64,000 nucleotides of DNA from JBOCEF01 sp047610385 (GCA_047610385.1 JBLGAC010000010.1:28310-92309); one strand, 5' to 3'. Shown: positions 1 to 8,701, counted from the stretch's first letter. Notes: generated by a model from the letters alone, not told the origin. Made by a program: numbers and translations.

Positions 1-1145
1 TTGTGCGCGATCTGGACGGCGGACGGCGCTATGCCACGATGGAGGATTTCCGCAATTTCGTGAAGCTGGGCTACATGTCCAAATGGCTTCAGCATTCTGG
101 CGGCACAGTGTGTGAGCCGACGGATGTCGCGGTCAACAAGCGCCATCTGGACATGATGCTGGCCCACATGACGCTGAGCGACAAACCCTTCATGGGCTCA
201 GTCACTGAACCGTCGCGGGCGGCTGATTCGGTGGCGATGTGCGATATTTTGTTCGGGCGCGATTTCGTGCGTGAGAACACGGTGATGACCTCGCTCATCA
301 ACATCAACTCACCGCTGACGTTCGATTCGACGATGATGGGCGCGCTGGAGGTTTACGCCGCTGCCAATCAGGCCTGCATCATTTCCCCGTTCATCGTCGG
401 TGGCGCGATGGCGCCGGTGTCGGTGGCTGGCACGCTGACCCAGGTTCTGGCTGAGGTGATGGCTGGCATCGCCTATTCCCAGCTGATCCGTCCCGGTGCG
501 CCGATCATTTTCGGGGCGTTCGTGACCTCTATCGACATGAATTCAGGCGCGCCGACCTTCGGCACGCCCGAAGCGACCAAGATCCTGTGGGGCGCGGGGC
601 AGCTTGCGCGCCGTCTTGGGGTTCCGTTCCGGTCGGGCGGCGCGCTGTGCGGGTCCAAACTGCCCGACGCGCAGGCGGCCTACGAATCGGCCAACACCTT
701 GAACGCGGCTTTGCTGGGGGGCGTGAACTTCATGCTTCACGCGTGCGGTTGGCTCGAAGGCGGGCTGGTGTCGTCCTACGAGAAATTCGTGATGGATGCG
801 GACCAGCTGGGGGCGATGCATTCTTTGGCCGCAGGCATCGACATGTCGGAAAACGGTCAGGCGATGGACGCAATCCGGGAGGTCGGGCCAGGTGGCCATT
901 TCCTGGGCTGCGCGCACACGCTTGGCAATTTCAAATCTGCGTTCTGGCGCTCAGAACTGTTCGACAACAAGCCGTTTGAGACCTGGTCCGAAGAGGGCGG
1001 TCGCGACACCGCCCAGCTGGCAAACGCTCGGTGGAAAAAGATGCTGGCGGACTATGAACAGCCCGCGCTGGATCCCGGGATTGCCGAAGCGCTGGCCGCC
1101 TATGTGACCGAGCGTAAGGCGAGCATGCCCGACGCGTTCGGCTGA
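1..1145 (+). CDS. MttB-family (trimethylamine methyltransferase-like) protein, 3' part
   Basis: C-terminal ~380 residues of an MttB-superfamily methyltransferase; the 5' end lies outside the window and the first complete codon is at 3. Family members move a methyl group from a quaternary or tertiary amine such as glycine betaine or trimethylamine to a corrinoid protein. The visible part covers most of the TIM barrel, including the region where true archaeal MttB carries pyrrolysine. No in-frame TAG occurs here, so this is a non-Pyl homologue, a group that includes glycine-betaine methyltransferases. The substrate cannot be read from the sequence. Such genes are common in roseobacters that use methylated amines. 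No corrinoid protein is visible because the upstream neighbour is missing. Confidence 0.88.
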   Translation, partial: VRDLDGGRRYATMEDFRNFVKLGYMSKWLQHSGGTVCEPTDVAVNKRHLDMMLAHMTLSDKPFMGSVTEPSRAADSVAMCDILFGRDFVRENTVMTSLININSPLTFDSTMMGALEVYAAANQACIISPFIVGGAMAPVSVAGTLTQVLAEVMAGIAYSQLIRPGAPIIFGAFVTSIDMNSGAPTFGTPEATKILWGAGQLARRLGVPFRSGGALCGSKLPDAQAAYESANTLNAALLGGVNFMLHACGWLEGGLVSSYEKFVMDADQLGAMHSLAAGIDMSENGQAMDAIREVGPGGHFLGCAHTLGNFKSAFWRSELFDNKPFETWSEEGGRDTAQLANARWKKMLADYEQPALDPGIAEALAAYVTERKASMPDAFG

Positions 1146-1306
1146 TCGCGGCGGGACGGTTCCGCCTGGCTTGGTGCCGGCGCGGGGCCGTCCCCCGCCT
1201 GCGTCTCAGTTTTGGGGCCGTCGCCCCCTTGGGTCTTAGTTTCAGGGCCGTGGGCCCTGGCGTGATCGCCCGATTTAGGCGGCCGCGCGTGTGATTGCCG
1301 GGGGTG

Positions 1307-1768
1307 TCAGCCCTCGGCGCGCTTGGCCGTCAGCGCCATGGATTCAGCCACCAGCGCCGACAGAACCTGCACATGGCGCAGCGACGAATAGGCATATGAG
1401 CCGGACAGGCGGTCCGCCTCAATCTGCGCTTCGATCCCCAGCAGACGTGACACGATGTCGACGCCTTTGCGCGGCCCGGTCATGCCCGGCAGCGATCCGC
1501 GCAGATCCCGTTCCCGACGATACATTTTGGCACCTTCGCGTGCTGCCCGTGCCAGCAGGCGGGGGCGGCGCAGCAGGCCTGTGGTCTCCGGCTCGACCAT
1601 GGGGGCAGGGGACACTTGCCGGATCTCGGACCGGCGCGATGCGACGAGCCGCTCTTTCACCTCTCCGGCGATTGCTTCGGGGCTGCGCAGGGGGGCGTCG
1701 CGGCGACCGGTGAAGGCGGCGTGACGGGTCGACTGGGCGGGTTCGGTGCGAAGGGCAGCAAGGGTCAT
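1307..1768 (-). CDS. DUF6477 family protein
   Basis: Protein of 153 residues whose second half has the pattern I associate with the Rhodobacterales family DUF6477: an 'RRPRLLARAAR' helix, a 'YRRERDL' stretch and a C-terminal helix with a conserved His ('LRHVQVLSALVAE'). Function unknown. I chose ATG at 1768 because AAGGA lies about 8 bases upstream; a GTG at 1795 would add nine residues without a better ribosome site. It is divergent from the DUF6456 gene, with about 215 bp between them. The family identification is from memory. Confidence 0.75.
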   Translation of the reverse strand: MTLAALRTEPAQSTRHAAFTGRRDAPLRSPEAIAGEVKERLVASRRSEIRQVSPAPMVEPETTGLLRRPRLLARAAREGAKMYRRERDLRGSLPGMTGPRKGVDIVSRLLGIEAQIEADRLSGSYAYSSLRHVQVLSALVAESMALTAKRAEG

Positions 1769-1985
1769 GAACGCATCCTTTGGTTGATTTCGCACTCATC
1801 CTGACTCAGCCCAAGCGGGTGTTGCGTGGAATTCAAGTTTAGCGCGCGCTCAAATTATTGATATCTATTAATGGTTTGAGGAAATTCGTTCAGAAAGCAG
1901 ATTCAAAACGTCGGTTAACTGGCGATTCAGGAATCAACCTTAGCGTGAAATTGCCTCAATTTTGCGGACAAGGCGGATTTCTCAA

Positions 1986-3173
1986 ATGCAAACGGAACTC
2001 GCGATCCGGGGCTGCACGCAGGCTGCGCGTCAGGCTCTCGGACATATCACCGACCCCCGTCGGTTGAACGAAGCGGGAGACTACCTCGCGCACACCGTCG
2101 CCGGCATCCCGATGCGGGATCTGGCGCGGCGGCGCGGGGTGCATCCCTCAACCGTTCTGCGTGCGGTCCGCCGGCTTGAAGCCCGGCGGGACGATCCGTT
2201 GCATGACGCCTTGTTCGCAGATGCAGAGGCCCTTTTGGCCGCCTCGGGCGGCCCCGAAGCATTCGCTCTAGAGATGGAGACTGCGTTGCCTGACCTCCGT
2301 TCAAACGACAGATCGCTTGATGACCGCACCGTGGAAAAAGAAGCCCGCCGTATCCTGCGCCGGCTGAGCGAACCGCGCGCTTTCCTTGCCATGGCCCGGG
2401 GTGCCGACACCGCTTGCGTGTTTCGCCCCGGTGATGAAGGGCCGGTGACGCTGGCGAAGGTTGCGGTGAAGCTGGCGCGCGATTTCGCGGGGCGCGATTG
2501 GATCATCTGCGCCGCGCGCAGTCAGGCGATGGCCAAATATGAAATCTCCGATGCCGGGCGCGCTTGGCTCAAACGCGTTCTGCTGGGCGATGGCGACGCG
2601 CGCCGCCGTGCCGCCGAAACCCCCGGTCTGGCTGAGGCGCCCAGCGTCTTTTCCCGCCAGCACCAGCTGGAGGGCGAGCGTTCCGTGTCCGAAGGCACCA
2701 CAACTGTTCGCGTGAAGGTGAATATCGGGGAAACCCCGCTGGGCTGGCTGTCGCGGCGCAAGGGGTCGGATGGCAAAGCGTTTCTGTCCCCTGAGGAGGT
2801 GGTTGCCGGGGAACGCTTGCGCGAGGATTTCGAACAGGCGCAGATCGGCCCCAAGGTTGGCCAGGATTGGGCACGGTTCCTTGCGCCAGTGGACGAATCT
2901 GGCATCAGCCAGCTGCGCACCCCCTGCGATGGGCCGTCGGGTGCCCGCGATCGGCTGGCCGGTGCGATGAAGGCGCTGGGCCCGGGGCTGAACGACGTGG
3001 CGCTGCGGGCCTGCTGCTTTCTTGAGGGGCTTGAGGCCACCGAGCGGCGCATGGGCTGGTCGGCGCGGTCGGGCAAGGTGGTGCTGAAAATCGCCCTGAC
3101 CCGTCTGGCTGAGCATTACGGCCTGACCGCCGGGCGCCGTGGTCGGGATGGTGCGATGCGCCGCGCGGGTTGA
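1986..3173 (+). CDS. DUF6456 domain helix-turn-helix protein
   Basis: About 395 residues. The N-terminal part (about 25-65) reads as a helix-turn-helix ('GIPMRDLARRRGVHPSTVLRAVRRLE'-like, with the invariant-type 'HPSTVLR' recognition helix). The C-terminal ~140 residues carry the DUF6456 signature: 'LSRRKGSDGKAFLS', then 'AGERLREDFEQAQIGPKV', ending with a 'RSGKVVLKIALTRLAEHYG' block. Members are alphaproteobacterial and probably regulatory. The ATG at 1986 follows a GGCGGA-like site; an upstream in-frame start at 1962 is possible. Targets are unknown. Confidence 0.8.
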   Translation: MQTELAIRGCTQAARQALGHITDPRRLNEAGDYLAHTVAGIPMRDLARRRGVHPSTVLRAVRRLEARRDDPLHDALFADAEALLAASGGPEAFALEMETALPDLRSNDRSLDDRTVEKEARRILRRLSEPRAFLAMARGADTACVFRPGDEGPVTLAKVAVKLARDFAGRDWIICAARSQAMAKYEISDAGRAWLKRVLLGDGDARRRAAETPGLAEAPSVFSRQHQLEGERSVSEGTTTVRVKVNIGETPLGWLSRRKGSDGKAFLSPEEVVAGERLREDFEQAQIGPKVGQDWARFLAPVDESGISQLRTPCDGPSGARDRLAGAMKALGPGLNDVALRACCFLEGLEATERRMGWSARSGKVVLKIALTRLAEHYGLTAGRRGRDGAMRRAG

Positions 3174-3282
3174 TCTGGTGCGCGGCGGCCGCGACGTTTC
3201 GGCCGCCGTGCTCAGGAAATGTTGCAATGCACAATTTTTCTGCTATTTGCTGTGCAGGTGCACCATAACTCGGAGTCTCGCC

Positions 3283-3996
3283 ATGCAGATGGAAACCGCG
3301 TTCGCAGTCCCGTTCATGAAGCGGGATAACGAAACATTCTACAATTATTGCCTGAGCTTCTCGCCCGCGGCGCCGTTCTTCGGCGTGCCGTGGCGTTTTG
3401 CGGCCGGCCTCAAGATCGTGCCCGACGCGCCCAAAGCGGGCGTCGAAGCCGCTCAGGCCGTGATCGACGATGCGGTCTTGGTCACCGAGAAAGTGGCTGA
3501 GACGCTGGAAGCCGCGGTCAAAGTGATGGCTGCGGGCATCGCTGCTGAGGCGGCGAATATCGAAGCGCCTGCCGATGACGTGCCGGTTGAAGCTGCGCCG
3601 GTTGAAGCTGCGCCGGTTGAAGCTGCGCCGGTTGAAGCTGTGATGGCTGAAGCAGTGCCGGTTCAAGTCGCGCTGGTTGAAACCACTGAAGCAGTGGAAG
3701 ACGTGCAGACCGATCTTCTCGACGCTGCCTCCGCTGCCTCCGCTGCCTCCGCCGCCTCCGCCGCGCCCGAGGGATTGCTGACCGAAGCGCCCACCGTGAT
3801 CGACGATCTCAAGCTGATCAAAGGCGTTGGTCCCAAGCTTGAGGCTGAGCTGAACGGCATTGGCATCTACACTTTCGCGCAAATCGCCACGATGACCGAG
3901 GCGCAGATTGTCTGGCTTGATGAGCAGATCTCCTCGGTGCGCGGTCGTCCGATGCGCGACGACTGGGCCGGGCAGGCCAAAGCGCTGGCTGGCTGA
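3283..3996 (+). CDS. Helix-hairpin-helix domain protein with Ala/Glu/Pro-rich repeats
   Basis: About 237 residues in three parts. The N-terminus ('MQMETAFAVPFMKRDNETFYNY') contains aromatic segments. The middle is low-complexity, with near-perfect tandem VEAAP and AAS repeats. The C-terminal ~60 residues form a helix-hairpin-helix module ('LIKGVGPKLEAELNGIGIYTFAQIATMT') like those appended to some ribosomal L21 or NADH dehydrogenase-associated proteins. Such modules usually bind DNA or act as protein contacts. The ATG at 3283 was chosen because upstream codons look non-coding and include a Cys-rich stretch. A strong terminator follows. Function unknown. Confidence 0.65.
   Translation: MQMETAFAVPFMKRDNETFYNYCLSFSPAAPFFGVPWRFAAGLKIVPDAPKAGVEAAQAVIDDAVLVTEKVAETLEAAVKVMAAGIAAEAANIEAPADDVPVEAAPVEAAPVEAAPVEAVMAEAVPVQVALVETTEAVEDVQTDLLDAASAASAASAASAAPEGLLTEAPTVIDDLKLIKGVGPKLEAELNGIGIYTFAQIATMTEAQIVWLDEQISSVRGRPMRDDWAGQAKALAG
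3586..3640 (+). repeat. 15-bp in-frame tandem repeat
   Basis: The unit GTTGAAGCTGCGCCG occurs three times exactly (3586-3630), followed by ten bases of a fourth copy. It encodes repeated VEAAP inside the helix-hairpin-helix protein. The unit is a multiple of three, so copy changes alter linker length but not frame. Confidence 0.9.
3724..3759 (+). repeat. 9-bp in-frame tandem repeat
   Basis: Four adjacent copies of GCTGCCTCC (the last with one T-to-C change) encode repeated Ala-Ala-Ser just before the helix-hairpin-helix module. It is a second length-variable linker in the same gene. Confidence 0.88.
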
Positions 3997-4016
3997 GACC
4001 GCCACCTTTCTTGCGA

Positions 4017-4052
4017 AAAGCGCCCCCGGGATTGTGATCCCGGGGGCGCTTT
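4017..4052. terminator. Bidirectional rho-independent terminator
   Basis: A perfect 16-bp inverted repeat (4017-4032 pairs with 4037-4052) with a 4-base loop. The arms begin with AAA and end with TTT, so it can serve both convergent genes: the helix-hairpin-helix gene on + and fliG on -. Confidence 0.9.
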
Positions 4053-4078
4053 CATGTCTGGCACCCAATCTTTGACGC

Positions 4079-5167
4079 TCAATCTTCGGCGCCGTCCAGT
4101 TCGATCAGCCTGATCTCTCCGCGCTTCACCAGAACCTGGACCATTGCGATCACTTCTGCCTGCGCGGCTTCGCCGTCCTTCTTGCGCACCTCGGGCATGG
4201 CGTCGAGGTCTTCGGCGTAGCGTTCGGCCAAACGCTTGGCGATGTTGCCCATGATGAAATCGACCGCGGGGTCGTTGCGTTCCTGCGCGCTTTTCATCGC
4301 GGTCATCATGATTGTTTCTTCGACCGCTTTCACCACCTTGGCGATGTCGCGGGCGCTGACACGGCTGGCGATGTCGGAGAAGGTGAACATTACGCGCTGC
4401 ACTTCCTGCGCAAGACGCGGCGACTGCTCGCCCAGATGCTCCATCATCGAGTCGCGGATGTCCGAGGAAATGTGGTTCATCAGCCCTGCGATCAAATCTG
4501 CAGGCTTGCGCGCGCCTTGGGTCTTTTCCATCAAAGAGACGAAATCGCGCTCAATCACTTCGCGGACCTGTTCCATCACGGACGGATCGACCGACGCGAC
4601 CCGCGCCATCCGCATCACCACGTCCTGAGCATAGGCGCGATCCAGCTTCTCCAGCACCCGCGCGGCCTGGTCAGACCGCAGCTTGGTCAGCACCACCGAC
4701 GCGAATTGCGGATGCTCCATCGCCAGCCAGTTGGCAAGCGAGCTGTCCGCCGCATCCGCGAGCTTCAGCCAGACCGAGCGCCCGCCGCGTCCGTCAAGAT
4801 CCTCCATGATCCGGTTGATGCTGTCGCCATCCATGACCTGACCGAGGAATCGCTTCGCCTCGTCCATGCCGCCGCGCACGTTCATCTCATCGCCCAGCGT
4901 CAGCATGAACTCCTTCAGCACAGCCTCCACCGTCTTGTGGGGGATTTCACGCATGCGCGATACCGCGCGCGCAAAGCGGCGGATGTTGTCCTCGCCAAGG
5001 TTTTTCAGAAATTCTGAGGCGGTTTCTGGCCCCAGCGCGATCAGCACAATGGTCGCGCGTTCGGGCCAGCTCAGGTCCTCAGGATTGGCGGCAATCGATT
5101 TTTTCAGCCCGACTTCTTTTGGAATCGGGTTGGGCGCGTCCGGAATGACTGCGGGAAGATCGTTCAT
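4079..5167 (-). CDS. fliG: Flagellar motor switch protein FliG
   Basis: 362 residues. FliG sits on the cytoplasmic face of the MS ring and contacts MotA to convert ion flow into torque. The middle domain carries the diagnostic EHPQ motif ('AMEHPQFASVVL'), and the C-terminal third has the armadillo/motor region with conserved acidic residues. ATG at 5167 overlaps the fliP stop as ATGA; a longer in-frame start at 5209 would run into fliP. It is the last gene of the leftward operon fliF-fliH-fliN-fliP-fliG. That is unusual, since fliG normally follows fliF directly. A terminator lies immediately downstream. Confidence 0.88.
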   Translation of the reverse strand: MNDLPAVIPDAPNPIPKEVGLKKSIAANPEDLSWPERATIVLIALGPETASEFLKNLGEDNIRRFARAVSRMREIPHKTVEAVLKEFMLTLGDEMNVRGGMDEAKRFLGQVMDGDSINRIMEDLDGRGGRSVWLKLADAADSSLANWLAMEHPQFASVVLTKLRSDQAARVLEKLDRAYAQDVVMRMARVASVDPSVMEQVREVIERDFVSLMEKTQGARKPADLIAGLMNHISSDIRDSMMEHLGEQSPRLAQEVQRVMFTFSDIASRVSARDIAKVVKAVEETIMMTAMKSAQERNDPAVDFIMGNIAKRLAERYAEDLDAMPEVRKKDGEAAQAEVIAMVQVLVKRGEIRLIELDGAED

Positions 5168-5946
5168 GTGCCATACCCCCGAACCAGCGCGCTGGCGAGC
5201 AGGGTCCACCCGTCAGCCAGCACGAAGAACGCAAGTTTGAATGGCAGCGCGACGACCGCGGGCGGCACCATCATCATGCCCATCGACATCAGGATCGACG
5301 CAACCACGAGGTCGATCAGCAAAAATGGCAGAAAAACCAGGAAGCCGATTTCGAATGCACGCTCGATCTCAGACAAAAGAAAGCTTGGGATCAGAACTGA
5401 AAACGGTGCTGGCTGCCCCGCGATCGAGGGGCGCGGCGCGGCGGCCGCAAGTTCAGCCAGCGTGTCCGGCGACACCCGCGCCTCCATGAACGTGCGGAAG
5501 GGGATCATCGCGTTCATGAAGCTTTCCTCAAGCGGCGCGCCGTCCTCGACCATCGGGCGCAATCCGGTCTCCCACGCCTCCATGAACACTGGGTCCATGA
5601 CGTAGTAGGTGAGGAACAGCGCAATGCTGACGATCATCATCGAGGGCGGCGCCTGCTGCACCCCGATCGCCTGGCGCAGGATCGACAGCACCGTGACCAT
5701 GAACGGAAAGCAGGTCACCGTGATGGCGATCGCTGGCGCGAGCGACAAAAGCGTGACCGCCCCGAACAGCTGAAGCGAGCGCAGCGTCAGCGAATCGGTG
5801 CCAAGATTCATCGTCACGTCCTGCGCGGCGGCCGGAAACGTGGCCGCAAGCACGATCGCCAGCGCCAGCGCGCCGACGCCGATGCGGCGGTCAGGCAACA
5901 GGGTGGACCTGCGCGCGGGGGGCGGGGAAGACGCCCTCAGGTTCAT
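5164..5946 (-). CDS. fliP: Flagellar export protein FliP
   Basis: 260 residues. FliP is the core channel subunit of the flagellar type III export gate in the inner membrane. An N-terminal signal-like segment (about 20-45, ending 'AAAQD') is followed by 'LQLFGAVTLLSLAPAIAITVTCFPFM', a cytoplasmic/periplasmic region, and two C-terminal hydrophobic helices with 'LLSEIERAFEIGFLVFLPFLLIDLVVASILMSMGM', typical of FliP. The ATG at 5946 begins one base after the fliN stop; a GTG at 5955 would add three residues. No other export-gate gene (fliQ, fliR, flhA, flhB) lies in the window, so these must map elsewhere. Confidence 0.93.
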   Translation of the reverse strand: MNLRASSPPPARRSTLLPDRRIGVGALALAIVLAATFPAAAQDVTMNLGTDSLTLRSLQLFGAVTLLSLAPAIAITVTCFPFMVTVLSILRQAIGVQQAPPSMMIVSIALFLTYYVMDPVFMEAWETGLRPMVEDGAPLEESFMNAMIPFRTFMEARVSPDTLAELAAAAPRPSIAGQPAPFSVLIPSFLLSEIERAFEIGFLVFLPFLLIDLVVASILMSMGMMMVPPAVVALPFKLAFFVLADGWTLLASALVRGYGT

Positions 5947-5947
5947 G

Positions 5948-6277
5948 TCACACACCGCCGGACAGGTCAGCGACCTCCGTCAGGCGCACCGCGAGGCGGC
6001 CTGAATCGTCGTCCATTTCCTGCAATTCGCCACGGGCAATCAGCCGGTCACCGATGTAAAGCTCTACCGGGTCCTCGATGCGGCTGTCGAGCGGCAGCAC
6101 CGAATCGCGCCGTAGCGTCACCAGCTCGGCAATCATCGGGCGGGCGCGGCCCACCGACACCACCACTTCGATCGGCACGCCGAGCACCGCGCTGCCGCGC
6201 GAGCGCTTTGGGCCGCCATCCATTTTGGCAAGGGTGCCGCCCTCTTTCGCCGTGGCGTTGTCCATCGAATCATCCAT
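5948..6277 (-). CDS. fliN: Flagellar motor switch protein FliN
   Basis: 109 residues. FliN forms the lower C-ring with FliM and FliG. The second half is the SpoA fold: 'VLGVPIEVVVSVGRARPMIAELVTLRRDSVLPLDSRIEDPVELYIGDRLIARGEL' matches its strands and the 'G..IARGE' end. The ATG at 6277 overlaps the upstream fliH-like stop by eight bases; an ATG at 6265 is the alternative. Translationally coupled with fliP downstream. Confidence 0.88.
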   Translation of the reverse strand: MDDSMDNATAKEGGTLAKMDGGPKRSRGSAVLGVPIEVVVSVGRARPMIAELVTLRRDSVLPLDSRIEDPVELYIGDRLIARGELQEMDDDSGRLAVRLTEVADLSGGV

Positions 6278-6977
6278 GAGCGAGAAGCTCCTCATCGGTG
6301 TGGAAGTGATTTTCGATGGCCTGCATCGCTGCGGCGACGCAGGTCTCGAGATTGATCTGGTCAACCCCGTCGCCCCAGATCACGCGCGCTTCGAGCGCGC
6401 CCAGGGTCGGGTCAGCCGTGAGAACCGCGTCGAAGCCCGCTTCGTCGAGCGCGTCTTTGATTGTGGCAATCTGATCAGGTGGGGCGGACACCGCGACTTG
6501 CGGATCACCCCGGTCGCGCAGCAATACGCTGTGGGCACCCGCGACAGCCTCAGCGACCTCGGCCGCAAGCCCGGTGCGGCCCAAAGCAGGCGCTGCAGCG
6601 CCTATCAGCGCTTTTGCAAGGGCACGCAGCGCGATGGCGTTGGATGCCTCCGCGCGCTCACGTATCATTTCCGCGTCTGCGAGGCGTTCGCGGATGTCCG
6701 ACAGGATCATCCGGCGCTCCGCCACAAAGGCGGCTTCGGACGACGCGGCACCGTCCTCAAAACCCTCAGCGCGGCCTTCGCCGCGCGCGCGGGCCAGCAT
6801 CGCCTCTAGGGCGTCGGTCTCAACCTTACGCTGGGCGTCAGGATCTGGCTTGGCCGCGGTCTCAGTCGGCGGATCGTCGCGGCGAAATTCTTCGATCTTG
6901 GCGGATTGTGCATCGGGCGGCAGGCTGCCGGTGGCCAGGGTGTCGAAGGATTCCCAGATCAGTTGCGCGTTTCTCAT
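6270..6977 (-). CDS. fliH: FliH-like flagellar assembly protein
   Basis: 235 residues, placed between fliF and fliN where fliH is expected. FliH normally regulates the FliI ATPase and docks it to the export gate. The protein has a charged coiled-coil-prone middle (about 50-120: 'LEAMLARARGEGRAEGFEDGAA', with the GxxxG/AxxxG-type spacing of FliH). Its C-terminal ~100 residues resemble the FliH/V-ATPase-E fold. Sequence conservation in this family is weak, so the assignment rests partly on position. Starts in an ATGA overlap with fliF. Confidence 0.68.
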   Translation of the reverse strand: MRNAQLIWESFDTLATGSLPPDAQSAKIEEFRRDDPPTETAAKPDPDAQRKVETDALEAMLARARGEGRAEGFEDGAASSEAAFVAERRMILSDIRERLADAEMIRERAEASNAIALRALAKALIGAAAPALGRTGLAAEVAEAVAGAHSVLLRDRGDPQVAVSAPPDQIATIKDALDEAGFDAVLTADPTLGALEARVIWGDGVDQINLETCVAAAMQAIENHFHTDEELLAHG

Positions 6978-8560
6978 GCCGCTCTCCCCGGTTTGTCATC
7001 TGTTTCAAGCCAGCTGCGCAGTAGGAATGCGCTGTCTTCGGGACGCTCCTGCACCGCGTCGCGCAAGGCCGTCAGCTGGTCGATCCCCACGCCGTCCGCA
7101 TCGATCAGCTCGCCCGCCGTTTCGATGCTCCGCTCCACTGACCCCATCGAGGCCGGGCCAAGCGTGATCCCGTCGGGGCCAAGCAACTGGCCTGCGGCCG
7201 CGGTCGCCGTGTCGGCCTGCATCATCGGGCGCAGCACGAACAATCCCAGCGCCATCACCACAAGACTGAGGACAGCGAGCTGGATCAGCGTCATCGCGTT
7301 GGCGACAAAGAAGCCGCCCGTGCGCGCCGTTGCCTCGCCGCCCAGCTCTGCAGCCTTGGCGAATTCCAACGACTGAATTGAGATCACGTCGCCGCGGCCT
7401 TCGTCGAAACCAATCGCCGATTCGACCAGCATGCGCAGCGCATTCAGCTCCACCTCAGGGCGGGCCGCCCAGATCTCAGCGCCGTCAGCGCCGATGGTGC
7501 GCGTTCCGTCCACCAGCACGGCGACTGAGATCCGGCGCACTTCGCCAGGGCTGCGCGTGCGTTCGCGTAAAACTTCGGAGACCTCGTAATTCACCCGCTC
7601 ACGCGTGCGGGTGCTGTTGGACGCGGACTTGCCGCCGCCATCAGTCTGCACGTCGCCGTCTGGCAGGTTGGAGGCGACGGTCACATCGCCGGCACCGCCA
7701 CCCGTCGATTCGTCGGCCGATTTCTCAGTGTCGGTGCTGACCGCGACGCGGCTTTCGGGATCGAGAACCCGCTCAGTGATTTTTTCGGCGTTGCGGTCAG
7801 TGTCGACCGACACTTCGACGATCACCGATTCGGGGCCGACACGCGCGGCCAGCAGCCGCTCCACATTGCGGCGCAGCGCGTCGGCTTTGTCATCGCCGCC
7901 CGCGACGCCCGGCATGCCGGCTTCGCCCGCGCGCAGCACCACGCCGCGTTCGGCGTCGATCACTGAGACAGCTTCGATCTGCAATCCCGCAACGGCCGAG
8001 GCGACGAGAAATCGAATCGCTTCGGCCTGATTGGCCGACAGCGCGCCGCCTTTCGTCGTGACGACGACCGAAGCGGTGGCCGACCCGCCACCCTGGAAGG
8101 GGCGGCGGACAGGATTGGCGATGTGCACCCGCGCTTTGCGCACGGATGGAAGCGCAAGAATCGTCCGCGCAAGCTCACCTTCCTTTGCACGCCAGTAGGC
8201 GGCATCGAACATTTCAGCGGTGGTGCCAAATCCGGACAGGCTGTCGAGAAGCTCATATCCCGCGGCACCGCTTTCGGGCAGCCCGTCTGAGGCGAGGGCC
8301 ATCCGTGTGGCATCGCGTTGGCCCGATTCGACGAAAATCCCGTCGCCGCGCACCTCATAAGGCACGCCGCGCGCTTCCAGCGCTGAGACCACGGCCCCGG
8401 CGGAGTTCTGATCAAGCCCTGCATAAAGCAAGGACATGGACGGGCTCAGCGCAACGCTGGCCAACCCCCCAAGCGCAAGCAATGCCGCAATGGCCGCAAG
8501 CGCCGATACGAGGCGTTGGCGCGAGTCGCTGCCTTCCCAGATCGATAACAAACCGTTCAC
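6974..8560 (-). CDS. fliF: Flagellar MS-ring protein FliF
   Basis: 528 residues, slightly short for FliF. FliF builds the MS ring in the inner membrane, the first structure of basal-body assembly. One transmembrane helix lies near residues 18-40 and a second near 425-448 ('AMTLIQLAVLSLVVMALGLFVL'). In between are the ring-building motifs ('LYAGLDQNSAGAVVSALEARGVPYEV', 'LARTILALPSVRKARVHIA'). The C-terminal tail would carry the FliG-binding helices. First gene of the leftward operon; its promoter shares the 8561-8701 gap with fliL. Confidence 0.95.
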   Translation of the reverse strand: MNGLLSIWEGSDSRQRLVSALAAIAALLALGGLASVALSPSMSLLYAGLDQNSAGAVVSALEARGVPYEVRGDGIFVESGQRDATRMALASDGLPESGAAGYELLDSLSGFGTTAEMFDAAYWRAKEGELARTILALPSVRKARVHIANPVRRPFQGGGSATASVVVTTKGGALSANQAEAIRFLVASAVAGLQIEAVSVIDAERGVVLRAGEAGMPGVAGGDDKADALRRNVERLLAARVGPESVIVEVSVDTDRNAEKITERVLDPESRVAVSTDTEKSADESTGGGAGDVTVASNLPDGDVQTDGGGKSASNSTRTRERVNYEVSEVLRERTRSPGEVRRISVAVLVDGTRTIGADGAEIWAARPEVELNALRMLVESAIGFDEGRGDVISIQSLEFAKAAELGGEATARTGGFFVANAMTLIQLAVLSLVVMALGLFVLRPMMQADTATAAAGQLLGPDGITLGPASMGSVERSIETAGELIDADGVGIDQLTALRDAVQERPEDSAFLLRSWLETDDKPGRAA

Positions 8561-8636
8561 GCGTTTCTCTCGATTTTTAAGGGCCCGTGATTTCAGGCCG
8601 GCCTTCTGGCGTGAAATGACAATTGTGCGGACGCAC

Positions 8637-8651
8637 TTAAGATTCGGTTAG
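8637..8651. promoter_or_regulatory. Candidate CtrA box
   Basis: TTAA-N7-TTAG sits 50 bp before the fliL start in the 141-bp gap between the divergent fliF and fliL operons. The consensus is TTAA-N7-TTAA; this differs at the last base. CtrA controls flagellar genes in several Rhodobacteraceae, so the position is plausible. No direct proof. Confidence 0.4.
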
Positions 8652-8701
8652 CTAGGCATCCGTAAAACAGGTCTCGACGCTGCAGGATGCGCGGAGGCGA
8701 A

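Noticed and set aside
1150..1300. GGCCGTCCCC-like repeats as a CRISPR or regulatory array
   Set aside because: Units differ in length and sequence and there are no spacers; more likely a GC-rich intergenic terminator area.
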